NCBI GenBank assembly: GCA_964393975.1
Contig: CAYMVO010000002.1
Coordinates: forward strand, 23,580-87,579
DNA: 64,000 bases
Source: CALVNN01 sp964393975
GTDB taxonomy: Bacteria > Bacillota > Clostridia > Christensenellales > UBA1242
Direction: 5' to 3'
This document shows, piece after piece, positions 8,655-18,364 of the stretch; within the stretch, counting starts at the first letter, position 1, and every line of letters begins with the position of its first letter. The position numbers and the translations under genes were made by a program. The notes under the pieces are model-generated. The model ran no database searches. It was not told the DNA's origin and saw only the letters and a list, made by a program, of their open reading frames with translations.

Positions 8655-11396
8655 TTATTGACCTCTTTCAATTGTTTCACTAATCATATTATTTATTACA
8701 TTAGAGTTGTTATACATTCTTTCACCATCTCTATACACTACAAATTGTCCACCTTTCGCGACATCCGAATAGACTTTTTCTTCTCTACCATCCATTCTCG
8801 TTATATAGAAAGGGCAATCTATCAGTTTATCTTCCCTAGTCTCTTTTCTATAATGATGGTTTAGACTCTTGATAACATCAGTATTAGATGCTCCTATAAC
8901 AACATTTTTGACCTCATATCCATTTTCGTTCATTGTCTTAAATGCGTTATCGCAAAATCTTTGAATACACTCTATTACCTCATCCTTTTTTTCGTTATTT
9001 ACAATATTCTTCATAACAATAGGGACCTCAATATTATCTATTGCGACCGTTTTCGTCTTAGAATCATACCATATCCACCCTTGCGCTAGAATCTTATTAC
9101 CCTTACTTATAGTCATAAACGAGCTATTCACATCGGTCGCACCGACCGTCATACAATCTTGACCTGCTCCGCCATATATTTGACAACAATTTGTTATGTT
9201 GCCTAGTACCAATCCTAGCGGATCACCTTTTTCAAGGACTTTGTATGTTATCAAGTCTGCGTTACGCTCATCTGATAAATCTTTACCGCTAGCGACCTCA
9301 TCTTCACGCACTTTTAGCACTTGCTTATCTCTTACTGCCATACCTTCTTCAAGTAAATTGCTTAAAAATCTAAACCCGTATTGGTCAACGTGCATCTTAG
9401 AACAATATACCGCAAGTTCCTTGTTTCCCTCTACGACATCATCATACAGCGCACCAGCCTTGAAATCGTCAAGAACCAATCTATTCCTATCCGACCTTGT
9501 TATAACCTCTTTATTTAAAGAGGCGAGTACTTTAGGAAATTTTTCAAATAAAACATCAAAACGCAAATCGTCATCAGAATAAAACACTTCATATTCATCA
9601 TCTTCATAATCTTTGTTAGCTCTGCATTTTTCCCAATCTCTACCTATGACTCCGCGTTTCATTATCTCATCAAAGTTTAATACCATAAACTGCGCAAAAC
9701 GAACATCTTTTTCCTCCGTCCATTCAACACACTTCAAAGCATCAAACAACTCGTCTTTATATTTACTACTTGCAATGTTATTCATCACGAAAGAACGCAC
9801 CAAATCATTTAGACTATGAGTCCTCGCTACCTCCATTACCTTACGATTGACAATTTTGTTTATATAGTCTTTATTGTTGCCCGCTTTTATATCATTTTTG
9901 ATTTTAGAATAAACATATTTTTTTGCAAGCAATCTTTTATACTTTTCATACTCGCCATACTTTTCATCTTCAGAATTTAGTTTTCCAGTGCTACAATCTT
10001 CAAAACCAAAATAACCTAGCTTTCTTAAAAATTCCACAAAATTTTCTCTACCCTGTCGCACTTCACCAAAGCAAGCATTCATCATATCTTCATACTGCTT
10101 TACATTTTTCTTATTTAAAAAGGTATCAGCCTCTTCCTTGCTATATAAATTATTCAACAAGCAAAAATCTATTTTTGTACCTTTCGCTTCCAACAATTTC
10201 ACCAAATAGTTCGCGCCAATTCGCACACCCTCGTAAGGGTTGCCGTCACCTCTGACAAATTGTTTACTCACTTCGCCTTTCTTGTTATATAATAAAATTT
10301 TTGTACCGCGTGTAAACGCTTGATAATATCGTTTGAAAGCATCCCACCTTGCACCATCGCTAAATAATACTTTATCCGCGGAAACTGTGTTTAAGTCAAA
10401 GTCTTTAACACCAGTGACATTTCTAAAATCAATAGTCTCCATATTTTCACATTCAAAAAACGGATTGAGGATTTTTGTTATCACTGCGCCATTAAAAAGC
10501 ACCTCTTTTAAGCTTGCACAACCGGCAAACGCCACATCGCCTATCCTGTGAAACCTACACCCTTCACCATTTACTCGTCTTAGATTTCTACACGCAGTAA
10601 ACGCGCCAATCTCAACGGTAATCTCCCTTGATTCATCATCACTCTTTGGAAAAGTGATTTCTTCCAAACCAGAGTTTTCAAAGCAACTCGCACCAATATA
10701 ATCAAGTGACTCTAGCTTATCAAAGCCACTCACATACTTTAAATTGGTACAATTACAAAAACACTCTCTTCCAAAATTTATTAAAGATACACAATCATCA
10801 AATGCAACACTTTTTAGCTTGTCACACCCCCTAAACACCCTGTCAAAAAACCCGCAAAGCGATTTGCACCCAGCAAAGTTAGCACTCTCTAAGCTAGTAC
10901 ACCCTTCAAACGCACTTACACTGACCAATTCAAGATTTTCTAAGCCTGCAAAATCAACAAAACCCAACCCTTCACATCCGTAAAATGCCCTAGCGTCAAT
11001 CCATTCCAATTTAGGACAACCTGTAAAATCTACTCCTTTTAGATGTTTGCAATTTTTAAATGTATCAGGTGCAATATGACTTAGATTTTCACAGCCAGAA
11101 ACATTTATTTCCTCTAAATCTCCACTACACGTAAACGCCTCAGAGCCTATTTCAAGCAACTTTTTACAATTAGATAAATCTACTTTTTTCAAATACAGAG
11201 AACCGATAAACGCCCTTTCTGTTATGCGCTCAATCTCACTCCCCTTTTCAAATGTGAGCGTATTAAAATCTATGCACCAACGAAGATTATTTTCAAATGA
11301 ATGGTCGATTTCTTTCACCTCTTTCGGTATTCGCAATTCACCATTAACCAAATCACCTTCATCCACGCTATATAATATCCCATCAACAATTTTCAT
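8655..11396 (-). CDS. BspA-type LRR protein with C-terminal NCCQ domain, paralog D
   Basis: 913 aa, the longest of the array. The N-terminal cap MKIVDGILYSVDEGDLVNG precedes ~11-12 LRR units. An insertion of two units relative to paralogs B and F (around AFYGCEGLGFVDF and AFEGCTSLESANF) explains the extra length. The helical middle domain and C-terminal NCCQ domain (NITNCCQIYGGAGQDC, GWIWYDSKT, AIDNIEVP) are complete. There is no export signal. ATG follows GGAAGGAGTAAGTAGG. The array layout, one promoter per gene, suggests paralogs kept as separate expression units rather than one operon. Function unknown. Confidence 0.88.
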   Translation of the reverse strand: MKIVDGILYSVDEGDLVNGELRIPKEVKEIDHSFENNLRWCIDFNTLTFEKGSEIERITERAFIGSLYLKKVDLSNCKKLLEIGSEAFTCSGDLEEINVSGCENLSHIAPDTFKNCKHLKGVDFTGCPKLEWIDARAFYGCEGLGFVDFAGLENLELVSVSAFEGCTSLESANFAGCKSLCGFFDRVFRGCDKLKSVAFDDCVSLINFGRECFCNCTNLKYVSGFDKLESLDYIGASCFENSGLEEITFPKSDDESREITVEIGAFTACRNLRRVNGEGCRFHRIGDVAFAGCASLKEVLFNGAVITKILNPFFECENMETIDFRNVTGVKDFDLNTVSADKVLFSDGARWDAFKRYYQAFTRGTKILLYNKKGEVSKQFVRGDGNPYEGVRIGANYLVKLLEAKGTKIDFCLLNNLYSKEEADTFLNKKNVKQYEDMMNACFGEVRQGRENFVEFLRKLGYFGFEDCSTGKLNSEDEKYGEYEKYKRLLAKKYVYSKIKNDIKAGNNKDYINKIVNRKVMEVARTHSLNDLVRSFVMNNIASSKYKDELFDALKCVEWTEEKDVRFAQFMVLNFDEIMKRGVIGRDWEKCRANKDYEDDEYEVFYSDDDLRFDVLFEKFPKVLASLNKEVITRSDRNRLVLDDFKAGALYDDVVEGNKELAVYCSKMHVDQYGFRFLSNLLEEGMAVRDKQVLKVREDEVASGKDLSDERNADLITYKVLEKGDPLGLVLGNITNCCQIYGGAGQDCMTVGATDVNSSFMTISKGNKILAQGWIWYDSKTKTVAIDNIEVPIVMKNIVNNEKKDEVIECIQRFCDNAFKTMNENGYEVKNVVIGASNTDVIKSLNHHYRKETREDKLIDCPFYITRMDGREEKVYSDVAKGGQFVVYRDGERMYNNSNVINNMISETIERGQ

Positions 11397-11487
11397 AACC
11401 TACTTACTCCTTCCGCTTTCCTACTTGGCTCATTTTAGCTTAACCAAATCACACAAATAAAATTTGACTCATAAATTTATTAATTTT

Positions 11488-11514
11488 ATTATATCACATT
11501 ATCAAAAATATCAA
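11488..11514 (-). promoter_or_regulatory. Array-type promoter of LRR paralog D (short spacer)
   Basis: Minus strand TTGATA (11509-11514) and TATAAT (11488-11493) are separated by only 15 nt, two less than in the sister promoters, so this one may be weaker. Confidence 0.5.
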
Positions 11515-11528
11515 TATACATTTTAATT

Positions 11529-14261
11529 TTAATAGTTTCTTCCAAATCTACTAATTATACTATTTTTTGTATTGTGGTCTTTACGCATTGATTTACCACC
11601 TCTATAGACTACGTACTGCCCTTCTTTTGCGACGTCTGAATAGACTTCCACCTCTTCACCGTAATCGCTCGCCATATAATAAGGACAATCTATTAATCTA
11701 TCTGTATCTGTTTCTTTTTCATAAGTATCCTTCAATCTCCAGACATCAGTATTACACGCACCTATAACGACATTTGACACCTTGTGTCCATTTTCATTCA
11801 TTGTCCTAAATGCGTTATCGCAAAATCTTTGGATACATTCCCCGATTTCGCCCCTTTTTTCATTATTTACAATATCTTTCACGACCTCAGGAGCCTCAAT
11901 ATTATCTATAGCGACCGTTTGTGTCTTAGGATCGTACCATATCCACCCCTGCGCCAACATCTTACCACCTTTATTTATCGTCAAAAAGGTACTATTTACA
12001 TCGGTCGCACCGACCGTCATACAATTTTGACCTACACCGCCGTATCTTTGGCAACAATTTGTTAGGTTGCCTATGATTAGCCCTAACGGATCGCCTTTTT
12101 CAAGGACTTTGTATGTTATCAAGTCTGCGTTACGCTCATCTGATAAATCTTTACCGCTAGCGACCTCATCTTCGCACACTCTTAACACTTGCTTATCCTT
12201 GACCGCTCTGCCTTCTTTAAGTAAATCACTTAAAAAATCAAACCCTTCTTGTGTAATGTTAAACTTAGAACAACACTCCGCAAGCTCTTTATTTTCTTCT
12301 GTAACGCCTTGATACATTGGACCATCTCTAAAATCATCAATAGTCAATCTATTATTATCAGACCTTGTCACCACTTTTTTATTTGAAGACGCAAGAACTG
12401 ATTGAAATTTTTCAAACAAAACATCAAAACGCAACACGCCGTTAGAGTAAAAACCATCGTATCTAGCGTAGTTATCGACTCCATTTGCAATATATTTTCC
12501 CCAGTCTCTACCTAGGACAGTCTTATCCATTATATCATCAAAGTTTAAGACCATAAATTGCGCAAAACTGACATCTTTTTTTTCTGTCCATTTAACACAT
12601 TTTAGCGCCTTAAGCAATTCGTCTTTATGCTTATTACTTGCAATATTATTCATCACAAAGGAGTACACCAAATCATTTAGACTATGCCTATCCGCCACCT
12701 CCATAACCTTTTCATTGATAATTTTGTTTATGTAACCTTTGTTGATATCCACTTTTATATCGTTTTTGATTTTTGATTGAACCAAGTTTCTCGCAAGCAG
12801 TCTTTTATACTTTTTATATTCGTCGACTTTTAGAGGATCTACTTTCCCAGTCTCAATGTCTTCAAACCCAAAATAACCTAGTTTCCTTAAAAACTCCACA
12901 AAATATTCACTTTCATTTCGTTCATCGCCAAAGCAAGCACTCATCATATTTTCATACTGCTTTGCATTTTTCTTGTCTAAAAACAACTTGACTTCACTAT
13001 CACTATGCAAACTGTTTAGTGCGCAAAAAGGCATTTTGACACCTTTTGCCTCTAATGACGTCACAAAATGATTTGCGCCAATTCTCACATTTTCATACTG
13101 GTTTCCGTCACCAATGACAAACTGCCTAGTCACCTCACCCTTTTTGTTAAATACTAATATTTGCGTGTCTTTCACAAACGCTTGATTATATCGCTCAGGG
13201 GCGTCCCACTTTGCACTATTACTAATTAATACAGTATTTGCCATTGTCGGAGATAGAGTTAAGTACGCAATTCCAGTAACACCTCTAAGGTCAACCACCT
13301 CTAGCTTGTCACAATCTTTAAATGGATACTGAATAGACCATATTTTCGAGTCTTTAAAAGATACATATTTCAAATTTTTACAATCTTCAAATGTGTAACC
13401 GCATAGCCCCCTCATTTTACAATTTTCGCCAATTACTCGCTCCAATCTATTACATTTATAGAAAGCGCTGTCATAAACGATGATACCCATACCGTCCTCA
13501 TTTTTGACCTTTGGAAAAATTATTTCTTTCAAACCAGACTTTGCAAAACACCAACCGCCAATATGTCTAAAACCTAGTATCTTATCGAGTCCTTTTACTT
13601 CTTCCAAACTGACACAATTATAAAAGCACTCATTCCCAAGTATAGTTAACAAATCGCAATGATCAACTATGACTTTTTTTAGCTCAGCGCACCCTTTAAA
13701 CGCTCCAGTGTCCAAACAGTTCAACTTTTTACAGCGACTAAAATCAGCCCATTCCAAACCCGTGCAATCTTCAAACGCATTTTCACCAATTTTTTTCAAA
13801 CTCTCACATCCGTGAAAATCGGCGTAGCTCAACCCCTCGCATCCATAAAACGCCTTTTCCTCGACTAGTTCTAATTTATCACAACCAGTAAAACTAACGC
13901 CTTTTAAGCTCACACAATTTTTAAATGCCTCTTGCTCAATACGTGTCAACTCTCCACATTTAGAAAATTCAACACTTACTAGTTTGCTACAGCCTTTAAA
14001 CGCACATTCTTTTATATCACACAAGTATTTACAATTAGAAAAGTCTACTTTTTCCAAGCATAGACTATTTGAAAACACATCTTCGCTTATCCTATTAATC
14101 TCACTTCCCTCCTCAAAGGTGAGTGACTTGAAATTTTCACATTTTTTAATGCGCCAAATAGCATTATTCTTAAAAGATTTTACCTCTTTAGGTATGCACA
14201 ATTCACCGTTTATCAAATCGCCTTCTTCAACATTATACAGTACACCATCTACAATCTGCAT
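11529..14261 (-). CDS. BspA-type LRR protein with C-terminal NCCQ domain, paralog E
   Basis: 910 aa beginning MQIVDGVLYNVEEGDLING, with about 12 LRR units. The helical middle domain has a variant ADRHSLNDLV where the others have ARTHSLNDLV. The C-terminal domain carries LGLIIGNLTNCCQRYGGVG and AIDNIEAPEV (A replaces V). No signal peptide or transmembrane segment. ATG follows AAAGGAGTAGAGATACT. Its upstream spacer differs from the others: a composite repeat (14375-14520) sits at the position of the array promoter, whose -10 seems decayed. Its expression may therefore differ from that of its sisters. Confidence 0.88.
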   Translation of the reverse strand: MQIVDGVLYNVEEGDLINGELCIPKEVKSFKNNAIWRIKKCENFKSLTFEEGSEINRISEDVFSNSLCLEKVDFSNCKYLCDIKECAFKGCSKLVSVEFSKCGELTRIEQEAFKNCVSLKGVSFTGCDKLELVEEKAFYGCEGLSYADFHGCESLKKIGENAFEDCTGLEWADFSRCKKLNCLDTGAFKGCAELKKVIVDHCDLLTILGNECFYNCVSLEEVKGLDKILGFRHIGGWCFAKSGLKEIIFPKVKNEDGMGIIVYDSAFYKCNRLERVIGENCKMRGLCGYTFEDCKNLKYVSFKDSKIWSIQYPFKDCDKLEVVDLRGVTGIAYLTLSPTMANTVLISNSAKWDAPERYNQAFVKDTQILVFNKKGEVTRQFVIGDGNQYENVRIGANHFVTSLEAKGVKMPFCALNSLHSDSEVKLFLDKKNAKQYENMMSACFGDERNESEYFVEFLRKLGYFGFEDIETGKVDPLKVDEYKKYKRLLARNLVQSKIKNDIKVDINKGYINKIINEKVMEVADRHSLNDLVYSFVMNNIASNKHKDELLKALKCVKWTEKKDVSFAQFMVLNFDDIMDKTVLGRDWGKYIANGVDNYARYDGFYSNGVLRFDVLFEKFQSVLASSNKKVVTRSDNNRLTIDDFRDGPMYQGVTEENKELAECCSKFNITQEGFDFLSDLLKEGRAVKDKQVLRVCEDEVASGKDLSDERNADLITYKVLEKGDPLGLIIGNLTNCCQRYGGVGQNCMTVGATDVNSTFLTINKGGKMLAQGWIWYDPKTQTVAIDNIEAPEVVKDIVNNEKRGEIGECIQRFCDNAFRTMNENGHKVSNVVIGACNTDVWRLKDTYEKETDTDRLIDCPYYMASDYGEEVEVYSDVAKEGQYVVYRGGKSMRKDHNTKNSIISRFGRNY

Positions 14262-14374
14262 AGTATCTCTACTCCTTTCGCTTTACTTTTACCCGCCATA
14301 TCTATTTTAGGACTCAACCAAATTGCTAAAATAAAATTTGACTAAAATATTTATCACTTTTGTTCTATTATCAA

Positions 14375-14520
14375 AAGTCAGAGGAAAGCAACGCAACGCG
14401 TTATTTTCAAATGACTGAGTTATTCAAACCGTGTCGCTAAAATGATAATTTTAGCGCAAATTGTTAAATTTGCATAAATTTTAAATCAAATTTAAAATTT
14501 ACGACTCATAGTTTCTATTA
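14375..14520 (+). repeat. Composite palindromic repeat inserted in the LRR D-F spacer region (upstream of paralog E)
   Basis: The element starts with a 42-nt hairpin unit at 14378-14419 (AGTCA...TGACT ends, inner AACGC/GCGTT stem). This unit is repeated exactly at the right end of the window. A ~100-bp unit follows at about 14420-14520, with the perfect inverted repeat CGCTAAAAT-gata-ATTTTAGCG (14435-14456) and an AAATTTTAAAT / ATTTAAAATTT palindrome. The second unit recurs inverted at ~20866-20965. It abuts a TTGATA (14369-14374) that would be the -35 of paralog E, whose -10 position now reads AATATT. Looks like a MITE- or REP-type non-coding element. Confidence 0.7.
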
Positions 14521-14549
14521 CAATCATCAAAAGACATTGTTTGTATATA

Positions 14550-17117
14550 CTAATAATCTCTCCCAAAATCGCTAGTTACATCATTTTGTATGTTATTATC
14601 TAGATCACTTCTCTTGCCGTCTCTATAAACTTCATATTGCCCATCCACCATAATATCTGTATAAGCTTTACGTTGTTTATAATAATCTCCAATTATACGA
14701 TAAGGACAATCTATCATTTTTTCCCTTTTGGTTTCTCTTTTATAGCTCTCTCGCAAACTCTTAATATCCGTATGGCTCGCTCCTATAATGACGTTTTTGA
14801 CCTCATATCCATTTTCGTTCATAGTCCTAAATGCGTTATCGCAAAATCTTTGAACGCACTCTTGGACTTCTTCCTTTTTTTCCTTATTGACAATATCCCA
14901 CATAACCTCAGGGACTTCAATATTATCTATTGCTATCGTGTAAGTATTAGGATCGTACCATATCCACCCTTGCGCTAGAATCTTATCACCTTTATTTATC
15001 GTCATAAATGTACTATTTACATCGGTCGCGCCAAGGACCATACAATCTTGACCTACACCGCCGTATTTTTGGCAACAATTCGTTATATTGCCTAGCACCA
15101 ATCCTAGCGGATCGCCTTTTTCAAGGACTTTGTATGTTATCAAATCAGCGCTACTTTTATCCGTTAGATTTTTACCGCTAGCGACCTCATCTTCGCACAC
15201 TCTCAACACCTGCTCGTCCTTGACCGCTCTGCCCTCTTTAAGTTTTTCACTCAAATATTGAAATTCCATTTGTCTAATATTCAATCTAGCACAATACGTT
15301 GCAAGCTCCCTATTTTCTTCTGTAACATCTTTATACTGCGCGCCGTCCATAAAATCATCAACAGTCAATCTATTTTTGTCAGACCTTGTTATGACTTTCT
15401 TATTTAATTGAGTGAGTACTCTATGGAATTTTTTAAATAAGACATCAAAACGTATAGTTCCCTTAGCATAAAACACGTCGTATGCACTATCATTTTTATT
15501 TTCGTTAATGCGATATTTCGCCCAGTCTTTACCTATGACAGCCTTATCCATTACATCGTGAAAGTTTAAAACCATAAACTGCGCAAAATCAATATCCTTT
15601 TGGTCTACCCAGTCTACGCATTTTAGCGCATCAAATAATTCACTTTTATGCCTATTACTTGCAATGTTATTCATCACAAAAGAGTACACCAAATCACTTA
15701 GACTATGAGTCCTTGCCACCTCCATAGATTTCTCATTGACGATTTTATCTATGTAATTTTTATTTATTTTCGCTCTTATATTATTTTTGATTTTTGATTG
15801 AACCAAGTTTCTCGCAAGTAGTTTTTTGTATTCGCCGACTTTTTGATGATCTACATTTCCCGTCACACAATCTTCAAACCCAAAATAGCCTAGTTTTCTT
15901 AAAAACTCCACAAAATCTTCTCTACCATTTTGTACCCCACCAAAGCAAGCACTCATCATATTTTCATACTGCTTTACATTTTTATTATCCAAAAAGATGC
16001 TTGCTTCTTCCTTGCTACGCAAATTATTCAACACGCGAAAATCTATATTTACGCCTTTCGCCTCTAACAATCTTATTAGGTGATTTGCACCAACTTTCAC
16101 ATCGTCATAAATATTGCCGTCACCAATGACAAACTTTCTAACCACCTCGCCTTTGTTGTTGCATAATGATATTTGCGTACCTTTCACAAACGCTTGATTA
16201 TATCGCTCAGTAGCACCCCACTTTGCACTACTACTAATTAGCGTATTTTTCACCTTTGCCGATGCCATATCTATACTCTTAACACCCGTAACGCCTCTAA
16301 GGTCTACTAGTTCCACTTCGCATTCTTCGGAAAATGGTCCATAAATAAACGCTACGCTCGCATCTTTAAAAGTAACCTCTTTTAGATTTCTACAATACTC
16401 AAAGACATCTTCACCTATCCCGTTAATAACGCAACCTTCACCATCTACTCGTGACATATTTTCACATCCACTGAATGCGTAGTCATCAATCATCAGCGCT
16501 ACTCCACTTTTGACCTTTGGAAAACGAATTTCTTTTAGACCACAATTTGCAAAACAACGGACGCCGACATATTCAAGTGACTCCAGCTTATCAAAGCCAC
16601 TTACATTCTCCAAACTCCTACAATTATAAAAACAATTTGCTCCAAATTTTACAAGCGCATCACAATAGTCAACCCTAAAATCTTTTAGCCTCGTACACCC
16701 ATAAAAGGCGTTATCTTCAAACCGCTCTAGTTTGTGGCACCTTGTAAAAGATACCTCTTTTAAATGATTACATTGTCCAAATGCCTCATCGCCTATGCGA
16801 GTCAATTCTTCGCAAGCCGAAAAATCAGCACTCTCTAATTCGCCACAACCTTTAAAAGCACAATCTCTTATTTCACGCAAGTTTTTACAATTAGAAAAGT
16901 TTACTCTCCTCAAATATGTACTATTTGTAAATGTTCCTTCATTTACGATTTCAAGCCTGCTCCCTTCTTCAAAGGTAAGCGACTTGAAGTCTTCACAATC
17001 TTTTAAATCTCTTAGAGCGTCCTCGTCAATAGATTTAACATCACACGGCACACACACCTCGCCATTAATCAAGTCACGCTCCTCAATTCTCCATAGCACA
17101 TCACCAACAATTTTCAT
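14550..17117 (-). CDS. BspA-type LRR protein with C-terminal NCCQ domain, paralog F
   Basis: 855 aa, the array member nearest folD. The N-terminus MKIVGDVLWRIEERDLINGE is followed by ~10 LRR units, the helical middle domain (LGYFGFEDC, HSLSDLVYSFVMNNIAS, FAQFMVLNFHDVM) and the C-terminal domain (GNITNCCQKYGGVGQDC, GWIWYDPNTYT, AIDNIEVPEV). Its length equals paralog B, so repeat number varies in steps of about two LRR units across the array. No export signal. ATG follows GGAAGGAGTAAAAATACT. Function unknown. Confidence 0.88.
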   Translation of the reverse strand: MKIVGDVLWRIEERDLINGEVCVPCDVKSIDEDALRDLKDCEDFKSLTFEEGSRLEIVNEGTFTNSTYLRRVNFSNCKNLREIRDCAFKGCGELESADFSACEELTRIGDEAFGQCNHLKEVSFTRCHKLERFEDNAFYGCTRLKDFRVDYCDALVKFGANCFYNCRSLENVSGFDKLESLEYVGVRCFANCGLKEIRFPKVKSGVALMIDDYAFSGCENMSRVDGEGCVINGIGEDVFEYCRNLKEVTFKDASVAFIYGPFSEECEVELVDLRGVTGVKSIDMASAKVKNTLISSSAKWGATERYNQAFVKGTQISLCNNKGEVVRKFVIGDGNIYDDVKVGANHLIRLLEAKGVNIDFRVLNNLRSKEEASIFLDNKNVKQYENMMSACFGGVQNGREDFVEFLRKLGYFGFEDCVTGNVDHQKVGEYKKLLARNLVQSKIKNNIRAKINKNYIDKIVNEKSMEVARTHSLSDLVYSFVMNNIASNRHKSELFDALKCVDWVDQKDIDFAQFMVLNFHDVMDKAVIGKDWAKYRINENKNDSAYDVFYAKGTIRFDVLFKKFHRVLTQLNKKVITRSDKNRLTVDDFMDGAQYKDVTEENRELATYCARLNIRQMEFQYLSEKLKEGRAVKDEQVLRVCEDEVASGKNLTDKSSADLITYKVLEKGDPLGLVLGNITNCCQKYGGVGQDCMVLGATDVNSTFMTINKGDKILAQGWIWYDPNTYTIAIDNIEVPEVMWDIVNKEKKEEVQECVQRFCDNAFRTMNENGYEVKNVIIGASHTDIKSLRESYKRETKREKMIDCPYRIIGDYYKQRKAYTDIMVDGQYEVYRDGKRSDLDNNIQNDVTSDFGRDY

Positions 17118-17221
17118 AGTATTTTTACTCCTTCCGCTATATCTCTATTTGCCTTATCTATTCTTTACAAAAACTAAGTTAATACGCACAAATAAAAATT
17201 GACTTATAAATCTTTAATTTC

Positions 17222-17250
17222 ATTATACCAAAATTATCAAAAAATATCAA
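17222..17250 (-). promoter_or_regulatory. Array-type promoter of LRR paralog F
   Basis: Minus strand TTGATA (17245-17250), 17-nt spacer, TATAAT (17222-17227), followed by the same type of AT-rich leader as in the other LRR genes. Confidence 0.65.
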
Positions 17251-17362
17251 TATCCTTTAAAAAATTGTTTTTATTTTAAATTTATTTAAAACGCTACAAA
17301 AATCAAATCAAATATGCTATACTTAAAATAATTGCATAATAAAAATAAAGGAGTGGAAAAAA

Positions 17363-18199
17363 ATGATATTATATGGAGATGTAGTCGCACAAAGACTTAT
17401 TGAAAAAGCAAAATGTGAAAACAACCACGGCAAACTAATAATCATCGGGAATAAACAAGACATCGCTAGCACTGTGTACATAAAAAACAAAATCAAAAAA
17501 TGCGAGGAATGCGGGATAGAACATAGCGAGATTTATCCAAACGAGAGCTTTCGTACGGAAGATTATATAAAATTAATAGACAAAATCAATAATGATGACT
17601 CCGTCTCTGGCTTAATCGTTCAATTACCACTACCAAAAGGCGTTGATACCGCTAGCGTTGTGCGTGCAATAGACCAATCAAAAGATGTGGATGGTTTTAC
17701 AAAAGACGCACTGTTTGCGCCTTGTACACCTAGTGGGATTATGCACTTATTAGATTATTACTATGATAAAGATTTTTGTCTTGGGAAAAATGCGGTCGTT
17801 ATAGGACGAAGCGAGATAGTCGGGAAACCTATGGCGCAGTTGCTACTAGATAAAAACGCAACCGTCACTATCTGTCACTCAAAGACTAAAGATTTAAAAG
17901 AATATACGAAAAATGCGGATATCATAGTTTGTGCGGTGGGCAAACCAAATACAATCACAAAAGATATGGTCAAAAAAGGTTGCACAATCATTGATGTGGG
18001 CATTAATAGAGTAAACGGCAAGTTATGTGGTGATTGTGATTTTGAAAATCTCAAAGACTTTTGCGATATTACACCCGTACCAAAAGGAGTTGGTCCTTTG
18101 ACCGTCGCAACATTGGTAGAAAGAGTCGCGTATCTATCTCAAAAAGAAAATACTTTAAGTAGCATAAAATCAAATAAAGAGCTCGAAAGAGATATATAG
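17363..18199 (+). CDS. folD: Bifunctional methylenetetrahydrofolate dehydrogenase / methenyltetrahydrofolate cyclohydrolase
   Basis: 278 aa, full length for FolD. It interconverts 5,10-methylene-THF and 10-formyl-THF in the cytoplasm, feeding purine and formyl-Met synthesis. Seen in the sequence: the catalytic Tyr-x3-Lys (Y39, K43 in YIKNK), QLPLPKGVD, the KDVDGF segment, PCTPSGIMHLL, the NADP-site block GRSEIVGKPMAQLLL, CHSKT, DVGINR and the terminal PVPKGVGPLTVATL signature. The start is preceded by AAAGGAGTGG. It is a single-gene unit transcribed away from the LRR array and closed by a hairpin terminator. Confidence 0.96.
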   Translation: MILYGDVVAQRLIEKAKCENNHGKLIIIGNKQDIASTVYIKNKIKKCEECGIEHSEIYPNESFRTEDYIKLIDKINNDDSVSGLIVQLPLPKGVDTASVVRAIDQSKDVDGFTKDALFAPCTPSGIMHLLDYYYDKDFCLGKNAVVIGRSEIVGKPMAQLLLDKNATVTICHSKTKDLKEYTKNADIIVCAVGKPNTITKDMVKKGCTIIDVGINRVNGKLCGDCDFENLKDFCDITPVPKGVGPLTVATLVERVAYLSQKENTLSSIKSNKELERDI

Positions 18200-18252
18200 C
18201 TAAAAGCGCTAAATAATATACACCCCTAAATATATGTATCCATTCATTTATA

Positions 18253-18283
18253 AAAAGACAAACTATTTGTCTTTTTTCTATTA
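18253..18283 (+). terminator. Rho-independent terminator of folD
   Basis: AAAGACAAA-cta-TTTGTCTTT stem followed by a run of T residues, ~55 nt after the folD stop codon. Confidence 0.8.
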
Positions 18284-18324
18284 CCTATAAATGCTAAGAT
18301 TTGACACTAAATGCGATGTATAAA

Positions 18325-18364
18325 TAAAAAAGTGTGCGATAAAATCTCACACACTTTAAAAATA
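18325..18364 (-). terminator. Rho-independent terminator of rplM-rpsI
   Basis: On the minus strand an AAGTGTG...CACACTT stem is followed by TTTTTT, directly after the rpsI stop. Confidence 0.8.

Noticed and set aside
3090..12312. Many plus-strand frames across the LRR array
   Set aside because: They are antisense shadows with Ser/Leu-rich biased composition and no ribosome binding sites; the LRR frames fully explain the region.
1147..17117. LRR array as a diversity-generating retroelement target
   Set aside because: No reverse transcriptase, template repeat or accessory gene was found; variation is better explained by duplication and repeat-unit gain or loss.
2899..17362. Regularly spaced similar intergenic repeats considered as a CRISPR-like or attachment array
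   Set aside because: They are ~130-290 nt gene spacers carrying homologous promoters and leaders, not short repeats with unique spacers, and no cas gene is present.
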